DNA of 58,161 bases, taken from the NCBI RefSeq assembly GCF_011752065.1, contig NZ_JAAIJY010000022.1, positions 1-58,161 of the forward strand, read 5' to 3'. Source of the DNA: Actinomyces sp. ZJ308 (GTDB lineage Bacteria; Actinomycetota; Actinomycetes; Actinomycetales; Actinomycetaceae). Of the stretch, positions 18,223 through 27,018 are shown piece by piece. Both the position numbers and the translations under genes were made by a program. The notes beneath the pieces were generated by a model that worked only from the letters and a program-made list of their open reading frames with translations, did not search any database and had not been told where the DNA came from. Every line of letters begins with the position of its first letter. Within the stretch, counting starts at the first letter, position 1.

Positions 18223-19773
18223 ATGCCGTCCGAGCACACCCCCGTGCCCTCCATCGACTCGTTCACTGGCTCGTCCGCCGCGCTGTCCACCGACACGGTC
18301 TCGCTCAACCCGAACCCGCTGGTCCAGGCCCTGGGCAAGCCGGCCGAGGACTTCACGCGCGCTGACATCATCCGCTTCGTCGCCGAGCAGGGCATCACGA
18401 TGCTCAACCTGCGCTACGTCGGCGGAGACGGGCGGCTCAAGGAGCTGAACTTCGCGATCCAGTCCGCCGCGCACCTGGACCGGATCCTCACGATGGGGGA
18501 ACGGGTCGACGGGTCCTCCCTGTTCGACGTCGTCGAGGCCACCAGCTCCGACCTCTACGTGGTTCCCCGGCTGCGCACGGCCTACCTCAACCCCTTCACC
18601 GAGCAGCCCACCCTCGACATCATGTGCGGCTTCTACGACGTCGAGGGCAACCCGCTGGCCAGCGCTCCGCAGCAGGTCCTGCGCCGTGCCCAGGAGACCC
18701 TCGAGGCCGAGACCGGCTGCCGGCTCGAGGCGCTGGGTGAGCTCGAGTACTACCTCTTCTCCGACGTCGACGAGCTCTTCGGCGTCGAGGAGCAGCGCGG
18801 CTACCACGAGGCCGCTCCGTTCTCGAAGTGGTCCCGGGTCCGCAGCGAGGCGCTCGGTCACCTGGTGCGCATGGGCTGCGCGGTCAAGTACGCCCACGCC
18901 GAGGTCGGTAACTTTGTGGCCGACGGGCGCCAGATCGTCCAGCAGGAGATCGAGTTCCTGCCCACCGACGTCTCCCGGGCCGCCGACCAGATGGTCCTGG
19001 CCAAGTGGGTGGTGCGCGAGGTCGCCCACGCCCACGGCATCGAGGTCTCCTTCTCCCCGAAGATCGCCGTCGGCCAGGCCGGCTCCGGCATGCACTTCCA
19101 CACCCGTCTCATGAAGGACGGTGTCAACCAGTTCTCCGACGGCTCCTCGCTGACCGATGTCGCCCGCCGCGTCATCGGCGGCTACCTGTCCCACGCGGCC
19201 TCACTGACCGCCTTCGGCAACACCGTGCCCGTCTCCTTCCTGCGGCTGGTGCCCCACCAGGAGGCCCCGACGGCGATCTGCTGGGGCGACCGCAACCGCT
19301 CGGTCCTCGTGCGGGTGCCGCTGGGATGGCAGAACCTCGACGACCGCATGTTCCGCGACGCCAACCCCGGTGCATCGCCCGTGGGCGAGCTGCCGGGGGA
19401 CTCCCAGACCGTGGAGCTGCGCTCCCCGGACGGCAGCGCCGCCATCCACCTGCTGCTGGCCGGCATCACCGTCGCGGCGAGGATCGGGCTGACCGAGCCG
19501 GGCATGCTGGAGTACGCGGGCGAGCGCTACGTCAGCGGGGACGCCTCCAAGATCGAGGGACTCGACCAGCTGCCGGTCTCCTGCGCCCAGGCGGCCGAGC
19601 GCATGCTCGCCCAGCGCGAGGACTATGAGGCCTTCGAGGTCTTCCCCGCGTCTCTCATCGACTCCTGGGCAGCCGGGCTCGTGGCCCTGGGGGACGCCGA
19701 CCTGCGCGAGGAGATCGCCGACGCCCGCATCCAGGTCGAGGACCTGGTGGCCCGGTACTTCCACGTCGGCTGA
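18223..19773 (+). CDS. Glutamine synthetase family protein
   Basis: The 516-aa protein has a GS beta-grasp region (LNLRYVGGDGRLKELNFAI, DGSSLF) and a catalytic C-terminal domain with ELEYYLFSD, SGMHFHTRLM, TAFGNTVPVSFLRLVPH and CWGDRNRSVLVRVP. These contain the Glu and His metal ligands and the Arg residues of ATP and glutamate binding. The lack of a recognisable adenylylation loop and the unusual N-terminal segment (TRADIIRFVAEQGI) separate it from the main actinobacterial GlnA; it belongs with the diverged GSI-like group. Whether it makes glutamine or ligates glutamate to another amine is not decidable from sequence. It appears to be a single-gene unit. Confidence 0.82.
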   Translation: MPSEHTPVPSIDSFTGSSAALSTDTVSLNPNPLVQALGKPAEDFTRADIIRFVAEQGITMLNLRYVGGDGRLKELNFAIQSAAHLDRILTMGERVDGSSLFDVVEATSSDLYVVPRLRTAYLNPFTEQPTLDIMCGFYDVEGNPLASAPQQVLRRAQETLEAETGCRLEALGELEYYLFSDVDELFGVEEQRGYHEAAPFSKWSRVRSEALGHLVRMGCAVKYAHAEVGNFVADGRQIVQQEIEFLPTDVSRAADQMVLAKWVVREVAHAHGIEVSFSPKIAVGQAGSGMHFHTRLMKDGVNQFSDGSSLTDVARRVIGGYLSHAASLTAFGNTVPVSFLRLVPHQEAPTAICWGDRNRSVLVRVPLGWQNLDDRMFRDANPGASPVGELPGDSQTVELRSPDGSAAIHLLLAGITVAARIGLTEPGMLEYAGERYVSGDASKIEGLDQLPVSCAQAAERMLAQREDYEAFEVFPASLIDSWAAGLVALGDADLREEIADARIQVEDLVARYFHVG

Positions 19774-19803
19774 GTGCAGTCGGGGCGGGCTGCTGATGGA
19801 GAG

Positions 19804-19934
19804 GGGGGCTCAATCTGTCACGAATGGCGACTTTTAGGTGGTCGCCGCAGGGAGGTACCCCGAGCTTCGCGGTATCTGCGCAGGTAGTGGCTCTGAGGCG
19901 GTGGTGCTTGGTCTTGAGCCCCCGAGTAAAAGTC
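19804..19934. repeat. Nested inverted repeats in the intergenic region
   Basis: The outer arms GGGGGCTCAA (19804-19813) and TTGAGCCCCC (19914-19923) match perfectly. Additional pairs are GACTTTTA (19829-19836) with TAAAAGTC (19927-19934), and GGCGAC (19826-19831) with GTCGCC (19841-19846). The region is compatible with a folded RNA or a decayed palindromic element, between the glutamine synthetase and LLM genes. Confidence 0.4.
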
Positions 19935-20001
19935 TCCCGGAGGTGACGCGGCTCGCTCGGTCGGACGGAATGATCCGAGAACTCTCATAGTTGAATATTG
20001 C

Positions 20002-21069
20002 ATGAAAGCATTCGGGTTCCTCAGCTTCGGACACTACGGACACGGTCGCGGCCCAGGCGACCCCGACGCCGGCCAGGCGCTCAAGGACGCCGTCGAGATA
20101 GCGGTCGGCGCCGACGAGATCGGCGTCAACGGCGCCTACTGGCGCGTCCACCACTACGCCCGCCAGGCCGCCGCCCCCATCCCGCTGCTCTCCGCGGCCG
20201 GTGCCCGCACCAAGCGCATCGAGGTCGGTACCGGCGTCATCGACATGCGCTACGAGAACCCGCTCTACCTGGCCGAGGAGGTCGCCGCCCTCGACCTGCT
20301 CACCGATCAGCGCATCGCCATCGGCATCTCCCGCGGCTCGCCCGAGCAGGCCCGGCGCGGCTGGGAGACCTTCGGCTACGTCGGCAGCGCCGACCCGCGC
20401 GGGGCCGACGTCGCCCGTGCCCACACCACCCAGTTCCTCGACGCCGTCCGGGGCGTCCCGCAGGCCGACCTCGACACCTCCGGCGGCATGGCCCCCGGCG
20501 CGAGCTCGCGCCTGCGCATCGAGCCTCACGCCCCCGGCGTGGACCGTCGCATCTGGTGGGGCGCCGGCTCGCGCGAGACCGCCGAGTGGACCGCCCGCCA
20601 GGGCCTGAACCTCATGAGCTCGACCCTCCTGACCGAGGCCACCGGCGAGGGCTTCTCCCACCTCCAGGCCGAGCAGATCCGCCGCTACCGCGAGACCTGG
20701 AAGGAGTCCGGCCACGACTGGACTCCGCGCGTGAGCGTCTCACGCTCCATCTTCCCGATCGTCTCCGACGTCGACCGGAAGTTCTTCGCCCTGCGCGGCG
20801 AGGACTCCCGCGACCAGATCGGCATCATCGACGGCCTGCAGTCGACCTTCGGACGCACCTACGCCGCCGAGCCCGATGTCCTCGTCGAGCAGCTGGCTCA
20901 GGACGAGGCGCTCCACGCCGCCGACACCGTCATGCTCACCATCCCCAGCCAGCTCGGCGTCGACTTCAACCTCCACATCCTCCAGGCCTTCGCCGAGCAC
21001 GTCGCACCGGCGCTGGGATGGCAGCCCAACACTGCTGGACCGGTGACGGGCTACTCCCTGGAGGATTAG
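20002..21069 (+). CDS. LLM class flavin-dependent oxidoreductase
   Basis: The 355-aa protein has the bacterial luciferase-like TIM barrel: MKAFGFLSFGHYGHG, a GVNGAYWRVHHYARQ segment corresponding to the 'W-x-x-E-H-H' region, the RIEVGTGVIDMRYENPLYLAEE motif, and DQRIAIGISRGSPEQ. Members are F420- or FMN-dependent monooxygenases or reductases. The specific substrate is unknown. Initiation is at an ATG with no Shine-Dalgarno site. It is probably transcribed alone. Confidence 0.85.
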   Translation: MKAFGFLSFGHYGHGRGPGDPDAGQALKDAVEIAVGADEIGVNGAYWRVHHYARQAAAPIPLLSAAGARTKRIEVGTGVIDMRYENPLYLAEEVAALDLLTDQRIAIGISRGSPEQARRGWETFGYVGSADPRGADVARAHTTQFLDAVRGVPQADLDTSGGMAPGASSRLRIEPHAPGVDRRIWWGAGSRETAEWTARQGLNLMSSTLLTEATGEGFSHLQAEQIRRYRETWKESGHDWTPRVSVSRSIFPIVSDVDRKFFALRGEDSRDQIGIIDGLQSTFGRTYAAEPDVLVEQLAQDEALHAADTVMLTIPSQLGVDFNLHILQAFAEHVAPALGWQPNTAGPVTGYSLED

Positions 21070-21123
21070 CGCTCCGACGGCGGTCGGCCGGGACCCTCCG
21101 GCCGACCGCGGTACGGTTCCCTC

Positions 21124-22116
21124 ATGGCCAGTTCTGAGGAGGCGTCCCGCCTGATCGCCTGGACGGAGCGCCATCAGGTGGCCCTCTACCTGGGAGCGCT
21201 CGCGGGTGGAGTCGCTGTGGGACTGGCGGCGCCCGCGGCGCGAGGCGTCCTCGAGGCGGCCATCACCCCGGTGCTGGCGGCGCTGCTCTACGCCACCTTC
21301 CTCGGCGTGCCCTTCACCCGTCTGCGGACCGCCTTCGCCGACGCCCGGTTCATGACGGCACTCCTGGTGGTCAACTTCCTCGTGGCACCGACGGTGGTAC
21401 TGCCCCTGTCCCGCCTGGTGGCCGATGAGCCCGGCCTCCTGGCCGGCACCCTCCTGGTGCTCCTGGCGCCCTGCGTCGACTACGTCATGGTCTTCACCCG
21501 TCTGGCCGGCGGTGCCTGGTCGCGCACCCTGGCCGCCTCGCCGGTGCTCATGCTCGTCCAGGCCCTCGTGCTGCCCCTGTGGCTCGCACTCGCCGCCGAC
21601 GGCCCCGGCCCCCAAGGCAGTGGCATCAGCTGGTGGCCCTTCGCGCAGGCTTTCCTCGTCATGATCGCGCTGCCCCTGGGGCTGTCAGTGCTGACTCAGC
21701 GGGCGGCCGAGGGACCGTCCATGATGGCGCGCTGCTCCAGAGCGGTCGCCACGACGGCGACATCCCTCATGGTGCCGCTCATGATGGCGACCCTGGCGCT
21801 CGTCGTGGCCTCGCAGGTTCCCCAGGTCGTCTCCCGTCCCGACGTGGTCGTGCGGGTCGTTCCCCTCTTCGTGGTCTTCGCCCTCATCATGCCGGTGGCC
21901 GGCGACGTTGTTGGTCGTCTGGCCCGCCAAGAGCGCCAGGAGCGGATAGCCCTCGCCTTCTCCGCGACCACCCGCAACTCACTGGTGGTTCTCCCACTGG
22001 CCCTGGCTCTGCCCGATTCGATGGGAATGGCTCCGATCGTGGTTGTCACTCAGACTCTGGTGGAACTCATTGTCATGGTGATTGGCGTGCGCCTGGTTCC
22101 CCGCCTCGTTCGCTGA
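21124..22116 (+). CDS. BASS/ACR3-like permease (arsenic resistance-type)
   Basis: This 330-aa protein has about ten membrane helices and belongs to the bile acid:sodium symporter / ACR3 superfamily. The segment LLVLLAPCVDYVMVF corresponds to the ACR3 'PC-D' motif containing the conserved Cys needed for arsenite efflux, and FSATTRNSLVVLPLALALP matches the helix 9 region. Without an ArsR or ArsC nearby, arsenite specificity is uncertain, and another anion is possible. TACGGT at 21112-21117 lies 6 nt before the ATG, indicating leaderless expression. It is followed by a 940-nt stretch with no gene. Confidence 0.78.
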   Translation: MASSEEASRLIAWTERHQVALYLGALAGGVAVGLAAPAARGVLEAAITPVLAALLYATFLGVPFTRLRTAFADARFMTALLVVNFLVAPTVVLPLSRLVADEPGLLAGTLLVLLAPCVDYVMVFTRLAGGAWSRTLAASPVLMLVQALVLPLWLALAADGPGPQGSGISWWPFAQAFLVMIALPLGLSVLTQRAAEGPSMMARCSRAVATTATSLMVPLMMATLALVVASQVPQVVSRPDVVVRVVPLFVVFALIMPVAGDVVGRLARQERQERIALAFSATTRNSLVVLPLALALPDSMGMAPIVVVTQTLVELIVMVIGVRLVPRLVR

Positions 22117-22213
22117 ACGGAAGCACGGCCGAGCCGACGAGGTGGGTGGTCTCCCGGTCATCGGATATCGGATAGGTCGGCTAGCAGGGGCGCTATCGAG
22201 ATCGAGAGCGTGC

Positions 22214-22262
22214 CGATATTGCCGCGATACTGCCACGATATTTCCCCGATACCACTGCGATA
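22214..22262. repeat. Five CGATA units at an exact 11-bp period
   Basis: CGATA starts at 22214, 22225, 22236, 22247 and 22258. The intervening six bases vary around TTGCCG/CTGCCA, with three of the five copies close to CGATAyTGCCr. A sixth, degenerate unit (CGAGA) is at 22203. The period is not a multiple of three, so this is not a coding repeat; it is close to one helical turn. Confidence 0.8.
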
Positions 22263-22358
22263 CTGCCGTAAGCCGCCGACGCGGTCGGAGGCGGAAAAGG
22301 GATGCGCACCGGTGGACCGCCTCATGATCGGCCTGATGAACCCGTCCGGTGATGACAC

Positions 22359-22396
22359 GGCCTGTGGGGCCCGGATGACTCCGGGCCCCACAGGCC
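22359..22396 (+). terminator. 17-bp perfect hairpin
   Basis: The arms at 22359-22375 (GGCCTGTGGGGCCCGGA) and 22380-22396 are exact inverted copies with a 4-nt loop (TGAC). There is no T-run, but the stability is very high. It is the nearest terminator-like structure after the permease gene, about 240 nt from its stop. Confidence 0.65.
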
Positions 22397-23060
22397 CCTG
22401 TCGTTGAGGGTGGCATCGCCCTGGATTCCCATAGATCCAGGAGGACTCACCCTCCTTCGCCGGAGCGGCTCGCGCCGGGCTCCCTATCAACCCGAGCGGC
22501 CTCGAAATCCGATCGGTCATCGGGCTCCCCAACCCTCGCGACCAGTTCCGTCCGGCGGCAGACACAATGTAACCCGCCGCTCCTGTGGGTGCACTTCAAT
22601 ATATCTGAAAGTTGCCTGAGAACTTACTCGACGTATTTGTTCTGTATTCATGAGATTCTCTGCGGGGGCTTTGGTGTTATGCAGTCGATGCCGTCTCTCG
22701 TGGCGTTTTTACACGCATAAGCGGTTCCACTGTTTTTCCTCCGGGTTGTGCGATCACTGTTTCTCGGCGCCCATTACTGTTGGTTGGTGAGGCGTGAAGG
22801 GGCTGACGTCAGACAACTTCGCCGAGAGGCTCGAGACGTTGTCGTGAGATGACGTGCTGTGATCAGTGAAAAGATGCACATCACGACTGGGCGGTACACC
22901 CGTGTAAGCGGTCAGTTACGGCAAATTTTCAGACCCTGTCTCGGAAATGGGGTGTATTGTTCAGCCGTCCAACCGTCAATCAGCGGGCGGAAGGTGAGGA
23001 TCACCCGTCTCGCCACGCCGGCCGCCGTCGCGCCCCGATCTCTTCAAGGAGCACTTGACT

Positions 23061-24419
23061 ATGCCACAGGTCACCGGAGCCACCCACGAGGTGGGCGTGG
23101 ACCAGCTCTTCTTCTCCACCACTGACGCGCGCGGCGTCATCCGCCACTCCAACAACGTGTTCATCGAGCTCTCCCGGTACCGACGCGATGAGCTCTCCGG
23201 CGCCCCGCACAACATCATCCGCCACCCGGAGATGCCCGGCGGCGCCTTCAAGGCCATGTGGGACACCCTCAAGACCGGTAGCCCCTTCGCCGCCTACGTG
23301 CGCAACCTCGCCGCTGACGGCAGCGAGTACGACGTCTTCGCCACCGTCACCCCGCTGTCCGACGGCGGCTACCTCTCAGTGCGTACCCGACCGGTGTGCA
23401 CCGACCTGTTCGACACCGCCTGCGCCATCTACCGTGACGCCCGCGGCGTCGAGGACCGGGCCATCGCCGACGGCGCCAACCGGCGGGCCGCGGCCGAGCA
23501 GGGGCTCGGTCGCATCGCCGAGCTGCTGGCCGGAGCGGGCCTGTCCTCCTACGAGGAGTTCCAGAACACGGCCCTGCCCGCGGAGGTGGCGCGCCGCGAG
23601 GAGCTCTCCGAGGGCATCCCGGTGCGCCCCGGGGCCACCGGGAACCTGCGCGTCATGCTCGACTCGGTCACCACCATCGCCGCCGGGCTCGACTCCTGGA
23701 TGGCCGGCCAGCAGCAGCTCGCCGAGCTGTCGGCCTCCCTCAAGGCCGCCGGCAAGGGCCTGACCCAGACCTTGGAGGACCCTCGCCTGAGCCCCGAGCG
23801 GATCGCCGCACTGGATCGCTCCGACCCCCGGGTCAAGCCCCTGGCCGACCTGCTGGACCTGTGGATCCAGATGCAGGGGCTCGTCAGGCCACTGGTCGCC
23901 CGGCTCGTCGACACCCTGGCCCAGCTCGACACCAACGGCGCCCGGACCCGTTTCCGCATCGCCCTGGCCCGCCTGCACGCCACCATCACCTCGCTGTTCA
24001 CCGTTGAGCTCATCGACGGCGTCGGCGACCCGCAGTACTCGGCCGAGGCCATTCCCGACCTCATCGAGTCCCTCAATGACGGCATTGCCGAGATGGAGCG
24101 CCAGGCCCATGCGCACCACACGCTCGCGGCTCAGGCGGTCGCCTACATCGGCGAGGCCAGCCGGATGATGACGATTCCCAACCAGCTCCTCATGCTGTGG
24201 ACCGGTTCGCCGGCCTCGACCGACCCCGCCCTGCCCGCCGCGGCCGCCGAGCTGTCCGCCGCGGCCTCCGGCGTGGTCGAGTCCGTCGGCCATCGCCTGG
24301 CCGAGCTCGATGACCTCGCCGCCCGCTGCCAGACCATCGACGTCGCCGACGGCGCCGCCGACCTGCGCGGAGCCCTGAGCGCCTTCACGGCGGCGGCCAG
24401 CGCCGTCGCCCCACGCTGA
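23061..24419 (+). CDS. Soluble PAS-domain protein (Aer-like PAS)
   Basis: The 452-aa protein opens with a PAS domain (residues ~15-120) of the Aer/aerotaxis type: DARGVIRHSNNVFIELSRY, PHNIIRHPEMPGGAFKAMW and GSPFAAYVRNLAADGSEYD. In Aer this fold binds FAD and senses redox state. The remaining ~330 residues are predicted helical, rich in Ala and Leu, with no membrane segment, no HAMP and no methyl-accepting hairpin, so it is not a standard chemoreceptor. AAGGAG precedes the ATG at 23061. It may sense redox or oxygen and act through its helical domain by protein contacts; no partner kinase or cyclase is encoded nearby. Confidence 0.72.
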   Translation: MPQVTGATHEVGVDQLFFSTTDARGVIRHSNNVFIELSRYRRDELSGAPHNIIRHPEMPGGAFKAMWDTLKTGSPFAAYVRNLAADGSEYDVFATVTPLSDGGYLSVRTRPVCTDLFDTACAIYRDARGVEDRAIADGANRRAAAEQGLGRIAELLAGAGLSSYEEFQNTALPAEVARREELSEGIPVRPGATGNLRVMLDSVTTIAAGLDSWMAGQQQLAELSASLKAAGKGLTQTLEDPRLSPERIAALDRSDPRVKPLADLLDLWIQMQGLVRPLVARLVDTLAQLDTNGARTRFRIALARLHATITSLFTVELIDGVGDPQYSAEAIPDLIESLNDGIAEMERQAHAHHTLAAQAVAYIGEASRMMTIPNQLLMLWTGSPASTDPALPAAAAELSAAASGVVESVGHRLAELDDLAARCQTIDVADGAADLRGALSAFTAAASAVAPR

Positions 24420-24500
24420 TACCTGGGACCGAAGGGTCCGGCGAACCGCGGGTCAGCGCCGGTCGGCGCGGGTTGGCCCGGGGTGGCTCGGACCCGGAAA

Positions 24501-24542
24501 GGCGCCGGTCGGGTGAACCCTCGCGTTCACCCGACCGGCGCC
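24501..24542. terminator. 18-bp perfect hairpin, bidirectional
   Basis: Arms 24501-24518 (GGCGCCGGTCGGGTGAAC) and 24525-24542 are exact inverted copies with a 6-nt loop, followed by GTTGTTGT. It lies between the convergent PAS and M48 genes and probably serves both. Confidence 0.8.
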
Positions 24543-24582
24543 GTTGTTGTGCTGGCAGATGCCTGCCGGTGCCTGGTCGATC

Positions 24583-25932
24583 TCAGTGCCGGCCGGGGTC
24601 GGGGTGCGGATCCTGCGGGCCTTGCGGACTCAGGGGAGCCGTTCCGGATCCACCCATGGGCCCGTCCTCCTGCCCGGCCGGCGGGGTGTACCCGTACGAG
24701 ACGGGCTGCTGCTCTCCCGCGGGAGCCGGAGTGGAGTAGGCGGCCTCGGACGCCGTCGGACCGGCCGGTCCAGCGGGGACCGGGACCGGGGAGGCCCAGC
24801 GCAGCTCGTTGCGGGGAGTCTCATAGCTCACGCCAGGGTAGCGGCCGAACTGCTCCTCACTGGGCACGCTCGTGGTGGTGGACTCCAGCACCGAGAGCAT
24901 CTGCTCCGGCGTCGGCCAGGAGTCGGACCACCCGCTGCCACTGGGAGCCGAGGGTGGGAACCAGGCGGTCGACTCCGGCGGGCGGATCATGATCCGCCCG
25001 GGACGGCTGCGGTCGCGCAGGGCATGGGCGCGCCAGGTGTTGATCGGGTGGCTGGAGAGCCAGTTGCTCAGGTGGAGCCAGAAGCCCTTCTCACGCGTGG
25101 CGCGATCGGCCAGGGCATGAGTGTTGACCTCGGCCCCCAGGTACTTGCCGCCGGCGAGTACCCCCATGGCTCCGGACACGCCCTGAGGCGCGTTGGCGTA
25201 GCCGTGGTTGTCCGCCGTGTACTCCTGGGCCCGCGAGAAGGCCTGCCCCAGGAAGGGGACGTAGCCGACCAGCTGGGAGAAGATGAGACGGAAGTAGGAG
25301 ACGTGACCGGCGGCGAGGTGGCCGACCTCGTGGCCGATGATGAAACGCAGCGCCTCGGGGTCGCGGGCCTGCCCGCCGATCTCGAACAGGTCGGAGTAGA
25401 CGGCGACGAAGCGTCGGAATCCGTGGCCGGAGGCGAAGGCGTTGATCTGGCCGTTGCCCAGCACCACGTAGGCGTCGGGGACTCGCCGCAGGCCGAACTC
25501 CCGGGCCGCCTCGACCACCATCCGGTACCCCTCCGGGAACTGGGTGGGGGACATCTGTACCGAGCTCGCCCGCAGCTGGGCGTACATGATGGCGCGGACT
25601 GCCCACACGATGAGGGGCACGAGGGGAATCACCAGCAGTACCTGGGACAGGGTGCCGCCGTCCAGGAACTGGCTGCGGACCTCGGCCTCCAGGCCGGTGG
25701 CGTTCGAGGAGCCGGCCAGCCAGCTGATGACCACGAACCACATCCCGTAGCCCATCAACGTGGTCAGGACAGCGGCGATGAGCAGAGGAATCTCAGCGGG
25801 GTGACGCAGACCCCGGATCCCGGCAATGCCGTGAACGGTCGCGCCGTTGAGGATCCGGGGTCGAGCAGGAGCCCCGGTCGACGGCGCAGGGCCGGAGGGA
25901 TCGGGGACGGTGGACGGAGCAGGTGGTTGCAT
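24583..25932 (-). CDS. M48 family zinc metalloprotease
   Basis: The 449-aa membrane protein has two N-terminal membrane segments (PLLIAAVLTTLMGYGMWFVV and LLVIPLVPLIVWAVRAIM) and a peptidase domain with the HEVGH zinc motif. The third ligand Glu is in RAQEYTADNHG (E-x-x-x-D), and SSHPINTWRAHAL marks the domain end. Similar proteins (HtpX, Oma1-like) cleave membrane or surface proteins in quality control. A ~130-residue Pro/Gly/Tyr-rich tail follows and has no recognisable domain. The gene is divergent from the PTH2 gene. Confidence 0.85.
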   Translation of the reverse strand: MQPPAPSTVPDPSGPAPSTGAPARPRILNGATVHGIAGIRGLRHPAEIPLLIAAVLTTLMGYGMWFVVISWLAGSSNATGLEAEVRSQFLDGGTLSQVLLVIPLVPLIVWAVRAIMYAQLRASSVQMSPTQFPEGYRMVVEAAREFGLRRVPDAYVVLGNGQINAFASGHGFRRFVAVYSDLFEIGGQARDPEALRFIIGHEVGHLAAGHVSYFRLIFSQLVGYVPFLGQAFSRAQEYTADNHGYANAPQGVSGAMGVLAGGKYLGAEVNTHALADRATREKGFWLHLSNWLSSHPINTWRAHALRDRSRPGRIMIRPPESTAWFPPSAPSGSGWSDSWPTPEQMLSVLESTTTSVPSEEQFGRYPGVSYETPRNELRWASPVPVPAGPAGPTASEAAYSTPAPAGEQQPVSYGYTPPAGQEDGPMGGSGTAPLSPQGPQDPHPDPGRH

Positions 25933-26118
25933 GGTGGCAACTTAAACGACTCGCCCCAGGATCCCTCTCCTGCCACAGGAGGATCTTCGCCACGCCCTTA
26001 TCCGCCATGTGGTGGGAAAAAGTCGCCTTCTCCTCCGACGGATTGCGCCGCTCGGTGGGGTCTCCGGCGGCGGTCCCGGCCTCTGACGCGAGCGTGGGCG
26101 AGGCCGTAGGCTCCTGCC

Positions 26119-26946
26119 GTGCCGCACTCCGTAGCCTCTCCTTCGCCGTCCCCCTCCTCCTTGCCGGCCTCCTGGCCGCAGCCGCCCTCGCTGTCCGGGC
26201 ACCTGGATCACGAGGTGCCCTGGGGGATGCAGATCGCCGTGCGCTACGACAAGGTCCACCCGCCGCGGCGCATCGACGTCGCCGAGGCCGCCGCCCGCGC
26301 CGTCGTCGCCCTCCTGGCCGCGCCCGCCTCCGCGCCGGGCGGGCCATGGAACCAGGCCGTCGACTACTGGCGTGACGGACGCATCCGCAAGCTCGTGCGC
26401 CGCGCCCGCGGCAAGCGATGGGATGAGGTCCAGGACATCGACGGCGTCACGGTCACCCAGGACGGTCCGGTCGGCTGGGGGCGGGCGGCGGCGCGTGCCT
26501 TCGTGCCCGGACCGGTGCGCCCCCTGCCCGGGGCCCTGGCCAAGACCCAGGTGGAGGGCACCCACTTCCCGTCCGGCGACGAGCTGCCCCCACCGCCGGC
26601 CGCGATCACCGCGCGCGTCGCGAAGGACCCGGCCGCGGCCAGCGAGATCGCGCTGACGGCGGCGTCGGCATCCACCGGGTCGCTCGTGACGATCGAGGCC
26701 ACGCCCCTGCACGAGATGACCTCGGGAAAGCTCGCCGCCCAGTGCGCTCACGCCGCCCAGCTGGCCTGGGAGAGTCCGGCCATGCCCTCCGCCGTGCGGC
26801 GGGCGTGGGCCGAGGACGGCTACCGGGTGCGCGTCGTCGTGCCCAGCCGGGAGCAGTGGGCCTCCACCACCCGTCCCGTCCACGTCACCGACGCCGGCTT
26901 CACCGAGCTCGACGGCCCCACGGAGACCACCCGCGCCTTCTGGTGA
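26119..26946 (+). CDS. Peptidyl-tRNA hydrolase 2 (PTH2) family protein
   Basis: The 275-aa protein has a PTH2-like C-terminal region: MTSGKLAAQCAHAAQLAWE matches the Lys/Gln/Cys/His-containing catalytic segment of archaeal and eukaryotic Pth2, and VVVPSREQW and TEL also fit. The N-terminal ~180 residues, with MQIAVRYDKVHPPRRIDVAE, are a longer actinobacterial addition. Start at the GTG 26119, 6 nt after a TAGGCT box (26107-26112), suggests leaderless translation. Whether it recycles peptidyl-tRNA is not proven; the bacterial housekeeping enzyme is normally the unrelated Pth1. Confidence 0.68.
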   Translation: MPHSVASPSPSPSSLPASWPQPPSLSGHLDHEVPWGMQIAVRYDKVHPPRRIDVAEAAARAVVALLAAPASAPGGPWNQAVDYWRDGRIRKLVRRARGKRWDEVQDIDGVTVTQDGPVGWGRAAARAFVPGPVRPLPGALAKTQVEGTHFPSGDELPPPPAAITARVAKDPAAASEIALTAASASTGSLVTIEATPLHEMTSGKLAAQCAHAAQLAWESPAMPSAVRRAWAEDGYRVRVVVPSREQWASTTRPVHVTDAGFTELDGPTETTRAFW

Positions 26947-27018
26947 GTGCGGGGTTCTGAAGAACGACGGGACCACCGACGCCCCGGGTGCTCAGACGTC
27001 GGCGGGGGAACCCGAGGG

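Larger units (their letters stand above)
22117..23060. other. 940-nt region without a credible gene
   Basis: All frames here are short, lack ribosome sites and show no family similarity. The region holds a phased 11-bp repeat (22214-22262), a strong hairpin (22359-22396) and, from about 22580 to 22960, noticeably AT-richer DNA that may contain the promoter of the PAS gene. The segment 22400-22580 shows nothing recognisable. Confidence 0.6.

Noticed and set aside
22200..22270. CRISPR array
   Set aside because: The repeated unit is far too short, there are no spacers of constant length around 30 nt and no cas genes.
22158..22619. Short frames around the CGATA array and downstream
   Set aside because: No ribosome sites, composition unlike genes, and the 11-bp repeat is not a multiple of three.
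22860..23040. Possible riboswitch ahead of the PAS gene
   Set aside because: I looked for conserved cores (c-di-GMP, TPP, cobalamin, SAM) and saw none; only ordinary AT-richer leader sequence.
24473..26109. Plus-strand frame across the M48 gene
   Set aside because: Overlaps the protease with HEVGH motif and has no domain of its own.
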